A DNA stretch of 64,000 nucleotides. It comes from Oceanimonas baumannii (lineage in GTDB: Bacteria > Pseudomonadota > Gammaproteobacteria > Enterobacterales > Aeromonadaceae). The stretch covers positions 62,001 to 126,000 of the forward strand of contig NZ_NQJF01000004.1 of assembly GCF_002245495.1 (NCBI RefSeq), given 5' to 3'. The position numbers and the translations under genes were made by a program. This document shows positions 55,262-64,000 of this stretch, one piece after another. The notes beneath the pieces are model-generated. The model did not search any database. It saw only the letters and a list, made by a program, of their open reading frames with translations, and had not been told where the DNA came from. Positions within the stretch are counted from its first letter, which is position 1; each line of letters opens with the position of its first letter.

Positions 55262-57370
55262 TTAATAATAACTCTGGCCTTGCTTTGCCATTTCCAGCAG
55301 CGGTTCACAGGGTTTAAAGCGTTCGCCGTATTTGCGCGAGTACTCTTCCATCTTCGCCACTATGTTAGCGATGCTCTGCTGATGCATATAATGGAAAGGG
55401 CCACCGGTAAAGGGCGGGAAGCCAATACCAAACACCGCGCCGATATCACCGTCGCGAGCAGATGCCACCACACCATCGTGCAGCGCCTGCGCCGCTTCAT
55501 TCAGCATTAACAAGACACACCGCTCGGCAAGGTCCTGGGCCGGCAGCCGTGCTTGCGGACTAATGCCAAGCAAGCGATACATATCGGGATCGGCAGGCTT
55601 GCCCTTTTTATTGAAGGCATAAAAACCGCGGCCGTTCTTTTTGCCATGACGCTTGTCATCCAGCAGCTTGCCAAAGGCTGAAGGCGCCTTAAAGCGGCTG
55701 CCCAGCTCCTGCTCCAGCACGGGGGCAATTTTTACCGCCACATCAATGCCCACTTCATCCAGCAGCGTAATGGGCCCGACCGGAAAGCCGTATTTCACCA
55801 GCGCCCGATCAATAGATTCAACGGGCTCACCTTCCAGCAGCAGACGAGCCGCTTCGTTGATGTAAGGTGCCAGAATACGGTTTACATAAAAGCCGGCACT
55901 GTCTTTTACCACAATGGGTGTTTTGCCCTGGGCCCGGGCCAGTTTCAGCGCTGTCGCCACCGTGACTGCACTGGTGCCGGCATGGGGAATGATTTCGGCC
56001 AGCGGCATTTTCTCTACCGGGCTGAAATAGTGCAGCCCTACTACCCGGGAAGGATCGGCCGCACCTTCGGCAATGTGGTGAATGGGAATGGACGAGGTGT
56101 TGGTAGCAAAAATAGTGTGCACCGGGCAATTAGCCTGCACCTGCTCCACCATCTGCCGTTTAATGTTAACGTCTTCAAAGACCGCTTCCACTACCACGTC
56201 TGCCCGCTCAAAGCCGCTGTAATTCAGGGTACCGGTGAGCCCGGCCAGTTGCCGGTTCATGGCCATTCTGCTCAGGTGCTTTTTCTTTACCTTGTCATTC
56301 AGCAAACGGTGGGCAGTGGCCATGGCCTGATTAATGCCCTTATGGTTAATGTCTTTGATACGCACCGGAAAACCGGCTTTGGTGGCCGTCACAAAGGCAA
56401 TGCCCCCGCCCATCAGCCCACCGCCCAGCACCCCGACCCGGTGCAGCGGGCCAGGTTCGACTCCCTGATACTCGGTTTCCTTTTTCATTTCGGTGGTGGC
56501 AAAAAACAGCCGGCGCAAAGAGGCAGACTCCGCCGTCATCACCAGCTCGCCAAACGCCGCAGCCTCTGCGTTGTAACCGGCCTCACTGCCGTGCTCCAGG
56601 CCGGTATGCACCACCTCCAGCAACTTTTCCGGGGCCGGATAATTACCCTGGGTTTTGCGGCGCAATTTACTGAGAGCCTGATCAACAATGAGTTTGCGCC
56701 CAAGCGGATTGCCCTCAAGAACACGGGTTTTAAGATCTGTTTTACGGGTGTTGGCTGGCTTGCCTTTTTTAGCCATGGCCACGGCAGTACGCAGCAAAAT
56801 GCTCTCGGGCACACAGTCGTGCACTAACCCCGCCTTTTGTGCCTGTTTGGGTCGTAGCTGCTTGCCGGTCAGCATCATATCGAGGGCACGCATCAGCCCC
56901 ACCAGCCGTGGCAGGCGCTGAGTCCCTCCAGAGCCAGGGATCAGCCCCAGTTGCACCTCGGGTAACCCTAAACGGGTAATATCGGCATCACTGCACACCC
57001 GGCCATGACAGGCCAGCGCCAGCTCCAGCCCGCCACCCAGACAAGGGCCGTGAATAGCAGCAATAACCGGCAGCTCCAGACTTTCCAGCTCACTGAATAT
57101 TTGCTGACCGGTACGGGCCAGCGCTTCTGCCGCTCCGGCGCTGGTGCAGCTGTCCAGCATGCGCACATCGGCTCCGGCAATAAAGGAGCCGGGCTTGCCC
57201 GAGCGCAGCACCAGCCCCTGAATGGCGGGGTTATTGCGAATGTCAGCCAGCAGTGCCCGCAATTCGCCGGCAAAACTCTCGCGCAATGTATTCATGCGCT
57301 CACCGGGCACGTCTATGGTGATAATGCCAATGCCGTCATCCATGCTCAGGCTAAAAGTTGCTTCAGTCAT
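55262..57370 (-). CDS. fadJ: Fatty acid oxidation complex subunit alpha FadJ
   Basis: 702 residues. N-terminal enoyl-CoA hydratase domain ([41 protein letters not shown]) and C-terminal 3-hydroxyacyl-CoA dehydrogenase ([15 protein letters not shown] at about residue 312, [15 protein letters not shown]). It performs hydration, oxidation and probably epimerisation steps of beta-oxidation. The ATG overlaps fadI by 8 bp. Confidence 0.96.
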   Translation of the reverse strand: MTEATFSLSMDDGIGIITIDVPGERMNTLRESFAGELRALLADIRNNPAIQGLVLRSGKPGSFIAGADVRMLDSCTSAGAAEALARTGQQIFSELESLELPVIAAIHGPCLGGGLELALACHGRVCSDADITRLGLPEVQLGLIPGSGGTQRLPRLVGLMRALDMMLTGKQLRPKQAQKAGLVHDCVPESILLRTAVAMAKKGKPANTRKTDLKTRVLEGNPLGRKLIVDQALSKLRRKTQGNYPAPEKLLEVVHTGLEHGSEAGYNAEAAAFGELVMTAESASLRRLFFATTEMKKETEYQGVEPGPLHRVGVLGGGLMGGGIAFVTATKAGFPVRIKDINHKGINQAMATAHRLLNDKVKKKHLSRMAMNRQLAGLTGTLNYSGFERADVVVEAVFEDVNIKRQMVEQVQANCPVHTIFATNTSSIPIHHIAEGAADPSRVVGLHYFSPVEKMPLAEIIPHAGTSAVTVATALKLARAQGKTPIVVKDSAGFYVNRILAPYINEAARLLLEGEPVESIDRALVKYGFPVGPITLLDEVGIDVAVKIAPVLEQELGSRFKAPSAFGKLLDDKRHGKKNGRGFYAFNKKGKPADPDMYRLLGISPQARLPAQDLAERCVLLMLNEAAQALHDGVVASARDGDIGAVFGIGFPPFTGGPFHYMHQQSIANIVAKMEEYSRKYGERFKPCEPLLEMAKQGQSYY

Positions 57371-58679
57371 CAGCGGCCTCCAGTACCATGGCTACGCCCA
57401 GACCGCCGGCGGCACAGGCAGTGGCCAGGGCCAGACCGCCGCCCCGGCGGTTAAGCTCATTCAGGGTTTGGGTAATCATCCGTGCGCCGGTGGCGGCAAA
57501 GGGGTGACCAAAGGCCAGGGAGCCGCCCAGTACATTGAATTTGTTCATATCAATACTGCCGATGGCTTTGTCCTGGCCCAGCTCATGTTCGGCAAAGTGC
57601 CGGCTTTCAAAACATTGAATATTGGCCAGTGTCTGAGCCGCAAAGGCTTCGTGCATGTCGATCAGATCCATGTCTGCCAGCGTGCAGCCCGCCTGCGCCA
57701 GCGCCTTGGGGCTGGCATAACTTGGTCCCAGCAGCATGTCATGATGCACATCAATGGCAGCATAGGCATGGCTGCGCAGATAGCCAAGTGGGGCTAACCC
57801 CAGCGCCCTGGCACGGCTTTCGGTCATCATCAGCACAGCGGCGGCACCGTCGGTCAGGGCCGAGCTGTTGCCAGCGGTAACGGTACCATGGCGTTTATCA
57901 AAAGCGGGCCTGAGGCGTTGATAGTCTTCTGGACGAGTATCGGCACGCAAGGTGTTGTCTTGCCCGAACGGCTCCTTAAAAGGCGGCACAAAGGCGGTCA
58001 TGACTTCGTCATTCAGCCAGCCCTGTTGCCAGGCATTGGCAGCAAGCTGATGCGAACGGCGGGCAAACTCATCCTGATCCCGGCGGGAAATGCCGTAACT
58101 TTTGGCCATTTGCTCGGCGGTTTGTCCCATGGTGAGACCGGTGGAATATTCCGCCACCGCCGGCGGCACCGGAGCCAGATCCTTCAGTTTCAGTTTCCGC
58201 AAAATCGTCAGCTTTTGTTTCAGGCTTTTCGCCCTGCTCAACTCCAGCAGTGCGGCAGCCAGGTGCCGCGATACGCCGATGGGCAGTACGGAAGAAGAAT
58301 CTGCCCCTCCGGCGATACCCACCTCTACCCTGCCCGCCAACATGGACTCGGCAAGACTCGACACGGCCTGGAAACTGGTAGCACAGGCTCGGGTAACACT
58401 GTAAGCATCGGTGCTGACGGGCAACTCGGTGCCCAGCACGATTTCCCGGGCAATATTAGGGGCACTGGGCATCTGAATCACCTGACCAAATACCAGTTGT
58501 TCAATGCAGCCGGCGTCTACCGGCGCGCGCGCCAGCAGTTCAGAGACCAGTATACGGCCCAGATCAAGCGCGGCCATGTCCTTAAAGGCCGTGGCCTGAC
58601 GAGCAAAGGGAGTGCGCAGCCCGGTAACGAAGGCAATGCGATCACCCCGGGGCGTAGCGAGAGGAAATGTCGGTGACAT
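57363..58679 (-). CDS. fadI: Acetyl-CoA C-acyltransferase FadI
   Basis: 438 residues from ATG 58679 (AAGGAG upstream). Thiolase: the nucleophile is in [12 protein letters not shown] (about residue 99), with [16 protein letters not shown] and [20 protein letters not shown] containing the catalytic His, and [14 protein letters not shown] the second Cys. Releases acetyl-CoA in beta-oxidation. Probably under FadR control. Confidence 0.96.
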   Translation of the reverse strand: MSPTFPLATPRGDRIAFVTGLRTPFARQATAFKDMAALDLGRILVSELLARAPVDAGCIEQLVFGQVIQMPSAPNIAREIVLGTELPVSTDAYSVTRACATSFQAVSSLAESMLAGRVEVGIAGGADSSSVLPIGVSRHLAAALLELSRAKSLKQKLTILRKLKLKDLAPVPPAVAEYSTGLTMGQTAEQMAKSYGISRRDQDEFARRSHQLAANAWQQGWLNDEVMTAFVPPFKEPFGQDNTLRADTRPEDYQRLRPAFDKRHGTVTAGNSSALTDGAAAVLMMTESRARALGLAPLGYLRSHAYAAIDVHHDMLLGPSYASPKALAQAGCTLADMDLIDMHEAFAAQTLANIQCFESRHFAEHELGQDKAIGSIDMNKFNVLGGSLAFGHPFAATGARMITQTLNELNRRGGGLALATACAAGGLGVAMVLEAADD

Positions 58680-58698
58680 GAACGCTCCTTGGATCAGC

Positions 58699-58715
58699 AA
58701 GAGGTCGGACCTGCA
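58699..58715. promoter_or_regulatory. Predicted FadR operator upstream of fadI
   Basis: AAGAGGTCGGACCTGCA matches the FadR consensus AACTGGTCNGACCTGTT at all central positions (GGTCNGACCTG). It lies 20 bp before the fadI ATG, at or just past the predicted transcription start. Confidence 0.7.
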
Positions 58716-58718
58716 TGC

Positions 58719-58746
58719 ATAGTAGCAATGGCATTCTAGGTTTCAA
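58719..58746 (-). promoter_or_regulatory. Candidate fadI promoter
   Basis: Minus strand TTGAAA (58741-58746), 16-bp spacer, TACTAT (58719-58724). The FadR site lies immediately downstream, consistent with repression. Confidence 0.5.
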
Positions 58747-58846
58747 ACAGGCGATTAAATTTTTACCGGTAGCTATATCAATACACCGCAGTCGCAGCGA
58801 GTGGCAACAATGGTTAGACTGAAGAGCAGATGCCCATCTGGGGAAA

Positions 58847-59419
58847 ATGATGATTTCCATATTTAAGCGAAAGCAACAAGGGCAGCCAACGGTCTCTAAA
58901 GACATGATGATAAAACAAAAACGTTATGAGGCGCTGGTGTATGCCCTGCATGGTGACCTGTTTCGCTATGCCTTCTGGCTGTGCCACGACCGGCAGGTGG
59001 CTGAAGATTTGGTGCAGGAAACCTTTTTGCGTGCCTGGAAGGCGCTCGACAGCCTTAAGGAAGAGAAAGCCGCCAAGGCATGGCTTATTACTATATTGCG
59101 CCGGGAAAATGCCCGCCGGTTTGAGCGCAAGCAGTTCGATCTGGTCGATGTGGAAACCACTGCCGTGCCCGACAAAAAATCACCGGGCCCCGAGCAGAAC
59201 ATGGAAAATGAGTGGCTGCGCCGGCACATTGCCGACCTGGCCCCTGAGTATCGGGAGCCGCTGTTATTACAGGTGATAGGTGGCTTCAGCGGAGAGGAAA
59301 TTGCCGGAATACTGGATCTGAACAAGAACACCGTGATGACCCGCCTCTTTCGCGCCCGTAATCAGCTTAAAGAGGCGATGGAGCAAAACAACTCACCAAG
59401 AGGTCGCAGTAATGGATGA
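58847..59419 (+). CDS. ECF-type RNA polymerase sigma factor
   Basis: 190 residues. Sigma region 2 is LVYALHGDLFRYAFWLCHDRQVAEDLVQETFLRAWKAL (about residues 30-67) and region 4 is LAPEYREPLLLQVIGGFSGEEIAGILDLNKNTVMTRLFRARNQL (about 132-175). The listed ATG follows GGGGA; a later ATG at 58904 is possible. Overlaps the DUF3379 gene by 8 bp, the usual pair in Vibrio/Shewanella-type genomes. Confidence 0.92.
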   Translation: MMISIFKRKQQGQPTVSKDMMIKQKRYEALVYALHGDLFRYAFWLCHDRQVAEDLVQETFLRAWKALDSLKEEKAAKAWLITILRRENARRFERKQFDLVDVETTAVPDKKSPGPEQNMENEWLRRHIADLAPEYREPLLLQVIGGFSGEEIAGILDLNKNTVMTRLFRARNQLKEAMEQNNSPRGRSNG

Positions 59420-60137
59420 TCTGGAGTTCCGCCGGCGGGCCTATGCGGATCCTGATGACAAAAGCCCCGAATTTCTCTCTGCCTCTGCCAGTTGCCTGAG
59501 CAACCGTCAGTTTCTGGATGAGCTGAAAGTCTTTAACCACAAGCTGAGCAAGGCTCTGGAAGAACCGGTGCCTGATGCCCTGCCCGACAAGCTGATGCTG
59601 TCTCACCTACTGCGTCAGCCCGACAGAGAAACACGGCGCTGGCAGCCATTGGCGGTGGCGGCCTCAGTCGCCTTTGCTCTGGGGTTTGCCACTCGTTTTA
59701 TTACCTTTTCACCCCAGGCGGTTGCCGAGCCGCCGTCGGTGGCTCAGGTGGCAGTCAGCCATGTGCTGCAGGAAATACCGTTCACACATTACGTGGATGA
59801 AGAGGTAACGCTGAACACGGTGAACGCCAAACTGCGCCCTTATGGCACCCGGCTGCAGAGCCTGAACAGCCTTGGTAAAGTGTATTATGCCAACCATTGC
59901 ATGTTTGCCGGCGGTCCGGCGGCCCACCTGGTGATACAGGGCGAGCACGAACGGGTACATGTGTTTCTGGTGCCCATGGAGCGTGCCCTGCGGTTGCAGG
60001 ATCGCTTCAGTGAAGACAACCTTCACGGCGAGGTGCTGTCCATGAGTTACAACCGCCTGGTAGTCGTCAGCGATCGCAGCGAAAACGTAAGCCGCATGGC
60101 CGAGCAGGTTAAGGCGTCTTTGGAAAAGTCGATTTAA
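59412..60137 (+). CDS. DUF3379-family protein, putative anti-sigma factor
   Basis: 241 residues. LEFRRRAYADPDDKSPEFLSA at the N-terminus is typical of DUF3379; a TM segment at about residues 78-95 (WQPLAVAASVAFALGFATRF) separates a cytoplasmic N-terminal part from a periplasmic C-terminal domain. That layout, and coupling to an ECF sigma gene, suggests membrane anti-sigma control; this role is inferred. AGAGG precedes the ATG. Confidence 0.8.
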   Translation: MDDLEFRRRAYADPDDKSPEFLSASASCLSNRQFLDELKVFNHKLSKALEEPVPDALPDKLMLSHLLRQPDRETRRWQPLAVAASVAFALGFATRFITFSPQAVAEPPSVAQVAVSHVLQEIPFTHYVDEEVTLNTVNAKLRPYGTRLQSLNSLGKVYYANHCMFAGGPAAHLVIQGEHERVHVFLVPMERALRLQDRFSEDNLHGEVLSMSYNRLVVVSDRSENVSRMAEQVKASLEKSI

Positions 60138-60150
60138 CCCTTCAATCACC

Positions 60151-60224
60151 GTCATGCCCGCGCAAGCGGGCATCCAGCCACCTCTGAAAGCTGCACTATG
60201 GACACCGCCTTCGCGAAAATGACG
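60151..60224. repeat. dRS3/REP-like palindromes upstream of putP
   Basis: One intact element at 60151-60175 (GTCATGCCCGC/GCAA/GCGGGCATCC, loop approximate) and a decayed copy at about 60200-60224 (ggacaccgccttcgcgaaaatgacg). The 259-bp gap to putP otherwise shows no gene. Confidence 0.75.
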
Positions 60225-60396
60225 CTCCGTCGCGGAAATAGCGGTATCGCTTCAGTCATCACATGATACTTCACGGTTTTCAGCTCCGCTCCCGTTCGGC
60301 ACCATCTACTATAAGAGTTGTAAGCACTTTTAGTGTAAGATCCTGACCTGATTACACGGAAGCCATTAATGCTGTTTGCAACGACAGGAACGCGCT

Positions 60397-61860
60397 ATGA
60401 CCATTGAACTCCCTATTTTAATAACCTTTGTCGGCTATCTGGTGCTGACCATGCTGATTGGTGTGGTGGCTTATAAAGCAACCAGCTCGCTGAGTGATTA
60501 CATTCTGGGTGGCCGCCGCCTCGGGCCCGGTGTGGCGGCACTGAGTGTCGGAGCCTCGGACATGAGCGGCTGGCTGCTGCTGGGACTGCCCGGTGCGGTT
60601 TATATGTATGGCCTGAACCAGGCATGGATCGGCATCGGGCTGGTGCTGGGTGCCTGGCTTAACTGGCTGTTTGTGGCCAAGCGCCTGCGGGTATATACCG
60701 AACAGGCCAACGACTCATTAACCCTGCCCGACTTTCTGGAAAACCGGCTTGACGATCGCAGCGGACTTATCCGGGCAATCTCGGCACTGACCATTCTGAT
60801 CTTTTTTGTGTTTTACACATCATCAGGCCTGGTAGGTGGTGCCATTTTATTTGAAAAAGTCTTTGGCCTGCCCTATCTGACCGCCCTGTTTATTGGTGGT
60901 GCTGTCATTGTTTCCTACACCTTTATGGGTGGCTTTCTGGCCGTGTCCTGGACTGACTTTTTCCAGGGTATTCTGATGCTGCTGGCATTAATCGTTATGC
61001 CCTGGGCAGTAATGAACGAGCTTGGTGGTGTTGAGCAGACCCTGACCACACTGGATGCCATGGGCGAACACAAACTGGATCTTTTCCATGACTTTTCACT
61101 GCTGAGCGGTCTTAGCCTGCTGGCCTGGGGTCTGGGTTATTTTGGACAGCCTCATATCCTGGCCCGCTTTATGGCCATCGACTCACCGAAGTCGGTGCCG
61201 CTGTCGCGCCGTATTGCCATGAGCTGGATGATCTTGTCTCTGATTGGTGCGCTCGGCGTGGGCCTGTCCGGAGCCGTTTATTTCACCGATGCTCCGCTGG
61301 AAAATTCCGAAACGGTATTCCTGGCACTGGCCAATGCAATATTTAACCCCTGGGTAGCGGGTTTTCTGATTGCCGCCATTATGTCAGCCATTATGAGCAC
61401 CATCGACTCACAGCTGCTGGTGTGCTCCTCGGCCATTACCGAAGACTTTTATAAACGCTGGCTGCGCCCCCGGGCCAGTGACTATGAGCTGGTGTGGGTA
61501 GGCCGGTTTGCCGTGTTGGCTGTGGCGGTGCTGGCACTGATCATTGCCACCGACAGAAATGCGACGGTACTGGATCTGGTCAGTTACGCCTGGGCCGGCT
61601 TTGGTGCGGCCTTTGGCCCGGTGATGATTCTGTCGGTATTCTGGCCACGCCTTACCCGTAACGGGGCCCTTGCCGGTATTATTCTGGGCGCCTTAACCGT
61701 GATTGGCTGGAAACAACTGGAAGGTGGCCTGTTTGACCTTTACGAAATTGTGCCCGGCTTTATTATTTGCGGCCTGGCCTGTATCCTCGTCAGCCGCTAT
61801 GACAAGGCCCCCTCTAAATCTGTGGAGCTGGGTTTCCGCCGCATGGAGTCTGAGCTGTAA
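60397..61860 (+). CDS. putP: Sodium/proline symporter PutP
   Basis: 487 residues from ATG 60397 (AGGA 7 nt upstream; the preceding TTG is rejected). Solute:sodium symporter family with about 13 TM segments; SDYILGGRRLGPGVAALSVGASDMSGWLLLGLPGAVY (about residues 32-68) and LSLLAWGLGYFGQPHILARFMA are PutP hallmarks. Imports proline with Na+. No putA or regulator in the window. Confidence 0.95.
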   Translation: MTIELPILITFVGYLVLTMLIGVVAYKATSSLSDYILGGRRLGPGVAALSVGASDMSGWLLLGLPGAVYMYGLNQAWIGIGLVLGAWLNWLFVAKRLRVYTEQANDSLTLPDFLENRLDDRSGLIRAISALTILIFFVFYTSSGLVGGAILFEKVFGLPYLTALFIGGAVIVSYTFMGGFLAVSWTDFFQGILMLLALIVMPWAVMNELGGVEQTLTTLDAMGEHKLDLFHDFSLLSGLSLLAWGLGYFGQPHILARFMAIDSPKSVPLSRRIAMSWMILSLIGALGVGLSGAVYFTDAPLENSETVFLALANAIFNPWVAGFLIAAIMSAIMSTIDSQLLVCSSAITEDFYKRWLRPRASDYELVWVGRFAVLAVAVLALIIATDRNATVLDLVSYAWAGFGAAFGPVMILSVFWPRLTRNGALAGIILGALTVIGWKQLEGGLFDLYEIVPGFIICGLACILVSRYDKAPSKSVELGFRRMESEL

Positions 61861-61902
61861 TCCGAAGCGGGTATACCTGCTTACGTTTTGATTTTTTCAC
61901 AA

Positions 61903-61927
61903 AAGAGGCCGTAAGGCCTCTTTTTTT
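61903..61927 (+). terminator. putP terminator
   Basis: AGAGGCC gtaa GGCCTCT followed by further T's (61904-61927). Confidence 0.9.
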
Positions 61928-62044
61928 GAAACACTTGTTTTACTTTTTAGTGACTTATTTTTAATCTTCCGGAGACACTTCGTCTTTATACCGGCGGTGT
62001 TATGTTGTCTCGCCCCTTGTCTCCCGGACACATGAGAGGAATCT

Positions 62045-63346
62045 ATGAACAAAAAGACATTGACCCTGTCAATGCTGGCTGCTGCCATCACCACAAGCCA
62101 GGTACAGGCTGCTGCCTTTCAGCTCGCAGAACAGAGCACTTCCGGCCTGGGACGGGCCTACGCTGGCGAAGGTGCTGCCGCCGACAATGCCGCAGTGCTG
62201 GGCCGCAACCCGGCCGCCATGACCTTGTTTGAACAAACGTCACTGTCGGCCGGTGCCGTCTATGTCAACCCGAAAGTAGACGTTGAAGGCAAACCCACCG
62301 CCATGCAGGCCGCTGGTGCCAATATGGCCGGTCTGCCCACTCAGTCAGATGATATTGCTAACGATGCTATTGTGCCGTTCTTCTATTATGTACAACCCAT
62401 TAATGAGCAGTGGGCTGCCGGCCTCGGCATATTTACCAACTATGGACTGTCAACGACCTACCAGGATAATCACTATGCCGGACCGGTAGCAGGCAAAACA
62501 GCACTGACAACCATTAACCTTAATCCCAGTATTGCCTACCGGATTAATCAGCATCTGTCATTGGGTGCCGGCTTTAATGCGGTGTATGCCGATGCAGAGT
62601 TAATCAGACACTCAGGCGTTGCCGCACTGACTCCGGGATTAGGGCTGCAACCGGGCTCTGAATTTGTTCGACTGACCGGCGACGACTGGGGCTATGGCTG
62701 GAACATTGGTCTGCTGCTGGAAGCCGATGAGCATAACCGGTGGGCTCTGACCTACCGCTCTGAAGTGGAACTGTCTCTGGAAGGACATTATTCCAGCGCC
62801 CTGCCCCAGTTGCCCGGTAATATGCCGGTGCAGCCCGGCTTACCGGTCGGCACCGGCAGCATGGTGAAACCCGGCAGCCTGGATCTGACCCTACCAGCCA
62901 TTGCCGAATTATCAGGCTTTCATCAGGTAGCCCCGGCCTGGTCTGTGCATTACGGCATTATGTGGAGCGAGTGGAGCAGCTTTGAAGAGCTGCGGGCGCT
63001 GGGCACGGATGGCAACACCCTGTTCCAGAAAGATGAAAAATTTAATAATAGCTGGCGGATCAGTGCCGGGCTGACCCACCAGCTGAACGATCAGTGGGCA
63101 GTACGTGGTGGCCTGGCTTATGATGAATCACCGGTGCCGGAAGCCACCCGCAGTATTTCCATACCTGATGTGGATCGTACCTGGTATACCCTGGGAGCCA
63201 CTTACGCGGTTAATCAGAACCTGAGTCTGGACGCCGCGCTGGCGTTTCTGGATGGTGGCAAGGTAGATGTTAATGAAGCCCCCTACCAGTTTTCATCCGG
63301 TGGCGATGCCTGGCTGATGGGCCTGCAAATGAACTACCGGTTCTGA
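62045..63346 (+). CDS. fadL: FadL-family outer-membrane long-chain fatty acid transporter
   Basis: 433 residues. The signal peptide ends QVQA; mature AAFQLAEQSTSGLGRAYAGEGA and the NPA motif (LGRNPAAMTLF) form the FadL N-terminal hatch; the C-terminal strand ends QMNYRF. AGAGGA precedes the ATG. It fits with fadIJ nearby, but no FadR site was found upstream. Confidence 0.93.
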   Translation: MNKKTLTLSMLAAAITTSQVQAAAFQLAEQSTSGLGRAYAGEGAAADNAAVLGRNPAAMTLFEQTSLSAGAVYVNPKVDVEGKPTAMQAAGANMAGLPTQSDDIANDAIVPFFYYVQPINEQWAAGLGIFTNYGLSTTYQDNHYAGPVAGKTALTTINLNPSIAYRINQHLSLGAGFNAVYADAELIRHSGVAALTPGLGLQPGSEFVRLTGDDWGYGWNIGLLLEADEHNRWALTYRSEVELSLEGHYSSALPQLPGNMPVQPGLPVGTGSMVKPGSLDLTLPAIAELSGFHQVAPAWSVHYGIMWSEWSSFEELRALGTDGNTLFQKDEKFNNSWRISAGLTHQLNDQWAVRGGLAYDESPVPEATRSISIPDVDRTWYTLGATYAVNQNLSLDAALAFLDGGKVDVNEAPYQFSSGGDAWLMGLQMNYRF

Positions 63347-63362
63347 CCCTGAATATGACAAT

Positions 63363-63387
63363 AAAGCGCCACCCGGCGCTTTTATTT
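63363..63387 (+). terminator. fadL terminator
   Basis: AAGCGCC accc GGCGCTT followed by TTATTTT, 17 bp after the fadL stop. Confidence 0.88.
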
Positions 63388-63458
63388 TGCCTTTGAGGTT
63401 TGGCCCGCTCCGGTCGATTACTGTATATTACCCTGACCAGTTTTTTGTTGGTTTTTTC

Positions 63459-64000
63459 ATGAACGCATACAGCTTTGTCGCACGCCAGGCCATTCTTGAT
63501 GTAAATGGTGTCCCATTGGGCTATGAATTGCTGTTCCGGCTTGGACTTGAAAATCGCTTTCCCGATATTGATGCCGAGCAAGCTACCCGCCGGCTGATCG
63601 CAGAGCAATTTTTAAGCGATAAGATCGACGATCTGGTCGGCTCCGCCATGTGTTTTGTGAATTTTCCTGACACGCTGCTGGAAGAAGGGCTGGCAACGGC
63701 TCTGAACCACAAAAACATGGTCATTGAAATTCTTGAAGATGCCCGGCCCACTCCGCAATTGCTGGAACAGGTGAAAAAGCTGAAAGCTGCCGGCATTAAA
63801 GTAGCACTGGATGATCATGTGCCCGGTAAGGGCTGGAGTGCATTTTTTCCATATGTTGACTTTATCAAACTCGACTTGCGTCATCTGCCACTGGATGAAT
63901 GCCGCTCTATTATTGAACAGTGTACAGAATACACTGCTTTACGATTTATTGCCGAAAAAGTAGAAACACGGGAAGAATTCAACGCGGCCCGGGAGGCGGG
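63459..64000 (+). CDS. EAL/HDOD-domain signalling protein (partial, 5' part)
   Basis: First 180 residues, cut by the window edge. MNAYSFVARQAILDVNGVPLGYELLFRLGLENRFPDIDAEQ is the N-terminus of YuxH/CdgJ-type EAL-HDOD proteins. The EAL motif is degenerate (YELLFR), the DDFGTG motif is DDHVPG, and EKVET remains. It is therefore probably not an active c-di-GMP phosphodiesterase. Relatives affect motility and biofilm. The HDOD domain should lie downstream, outside the window. Confidence 0.85.
   Translation, partial: MNAYSFVARQAILDVNGVPLGYELLFRLGLENRFPDIDAEQATRRLIAEQFLSDKIDDLVGSAMCFVNFPDTLLEEGLATALNHKNMVIEILEDARPTPQLLEQVKKLKAAGIKVALDDHVPGKGWSAFFPYVDFIKLDLRHLPLDECRSIIEQCTEYTALRFIAEKVETREEFNAAREA

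Noticed and set aside
61928-62044. FadR site upstream of fadL
   Set aside because: No stretch resembling GGTCNGACC was found in this gap.

Overview
The window reads as chromosomal DNA of a marine or brackish gammaproteobacterium, most likely Aeromonadales (an Oceanimonas / Oceanisphaera / Zobellella-like member of the Aeromonadaceae). This placement is inferred from gene content, the proL-like tRNA and gene orders such as hinT-lpoB, bioA/bioBFCD and fadIJ; no marker comparison could be run.

Layout: 1-9 kb holds envelope genes (partial lpoB, hinT, a tRNA-Pro, a small lipoprotein, a PglL-type O-oligosaccharyltransferase, and tamA-tamB). 9-17.6 kb holds mobB, an MsrA-like protein lacking its catalytic cysteine, an unusual class A penicillin-binding protein, a YdjM-family membrane protein, a cobTSC cobalamin-assembly operon, an RlpA-like lipoprotein and a small DUF4144-type protein. 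17.7-30.8 kb is a complete type I-E CRISPR-Cas locus on the minus strand: a WYL regulator, cas3, a 368-bp regulatory gap plus a 43-residue ORF, cse1-cse2-cas7-cas5-cas6e-cas1-cas2, an AT-rich leader with an IHF-like site, and a 45-spacer array with an exact 61-bp period. 31-38.6 kb holds htpX, the divergent biotin cluster bioA | bioB-bioF-bioC-bioD and a maleylacetoacetate isomerase-like GST. 39-51.6 kb is a complete Tad/Flp type IVb pilus operon (flp, tadV, an extra AAA+ ATPase, cpaB/rcpC, rcpA, a lipoprotein, tadG, tadE, tadF, tadZ, tadA, tadB, tadC, tadD). 52-64 kb holds an L,D-transpeptidase, a small membrane protein, asnS, fadI-fadJ, an ECF sigma factor with a DUF3379 partner, putP, fadL and the start of an EAL/HDOD protein.

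Intergenic DNA carries a family of palindromic GTCAt...ggAtCC elements (dRS3/REP-like), which have expanded into two complex arrays: about 680 bp between bioB and bioF, and 2.7 copies of a 162-bp tandem repeat upstream of maiA. A separate array of six 13-bp repeats lies upstream of flp.

The most novel-looking signals are: (1) the cas3-cse1 gap, with a CRISPR-repeat-like hairpin abutting the cas3 stop, a good sigma-70 promoter candidate and a 43-aa ORF, next to a WYL regulator flanked by inverted repeats; (2) one array repeat whose last, PAM-derived base is changed; (3) the 13-bp repeat array and the extra AAA+ ATPase of the Tad locus; (4) the Cys-to-Ser MsrA homologue; and (5) the nested minisatellites built from palindromic repeats. 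The core CRISPR-Cas system itself is a known type.
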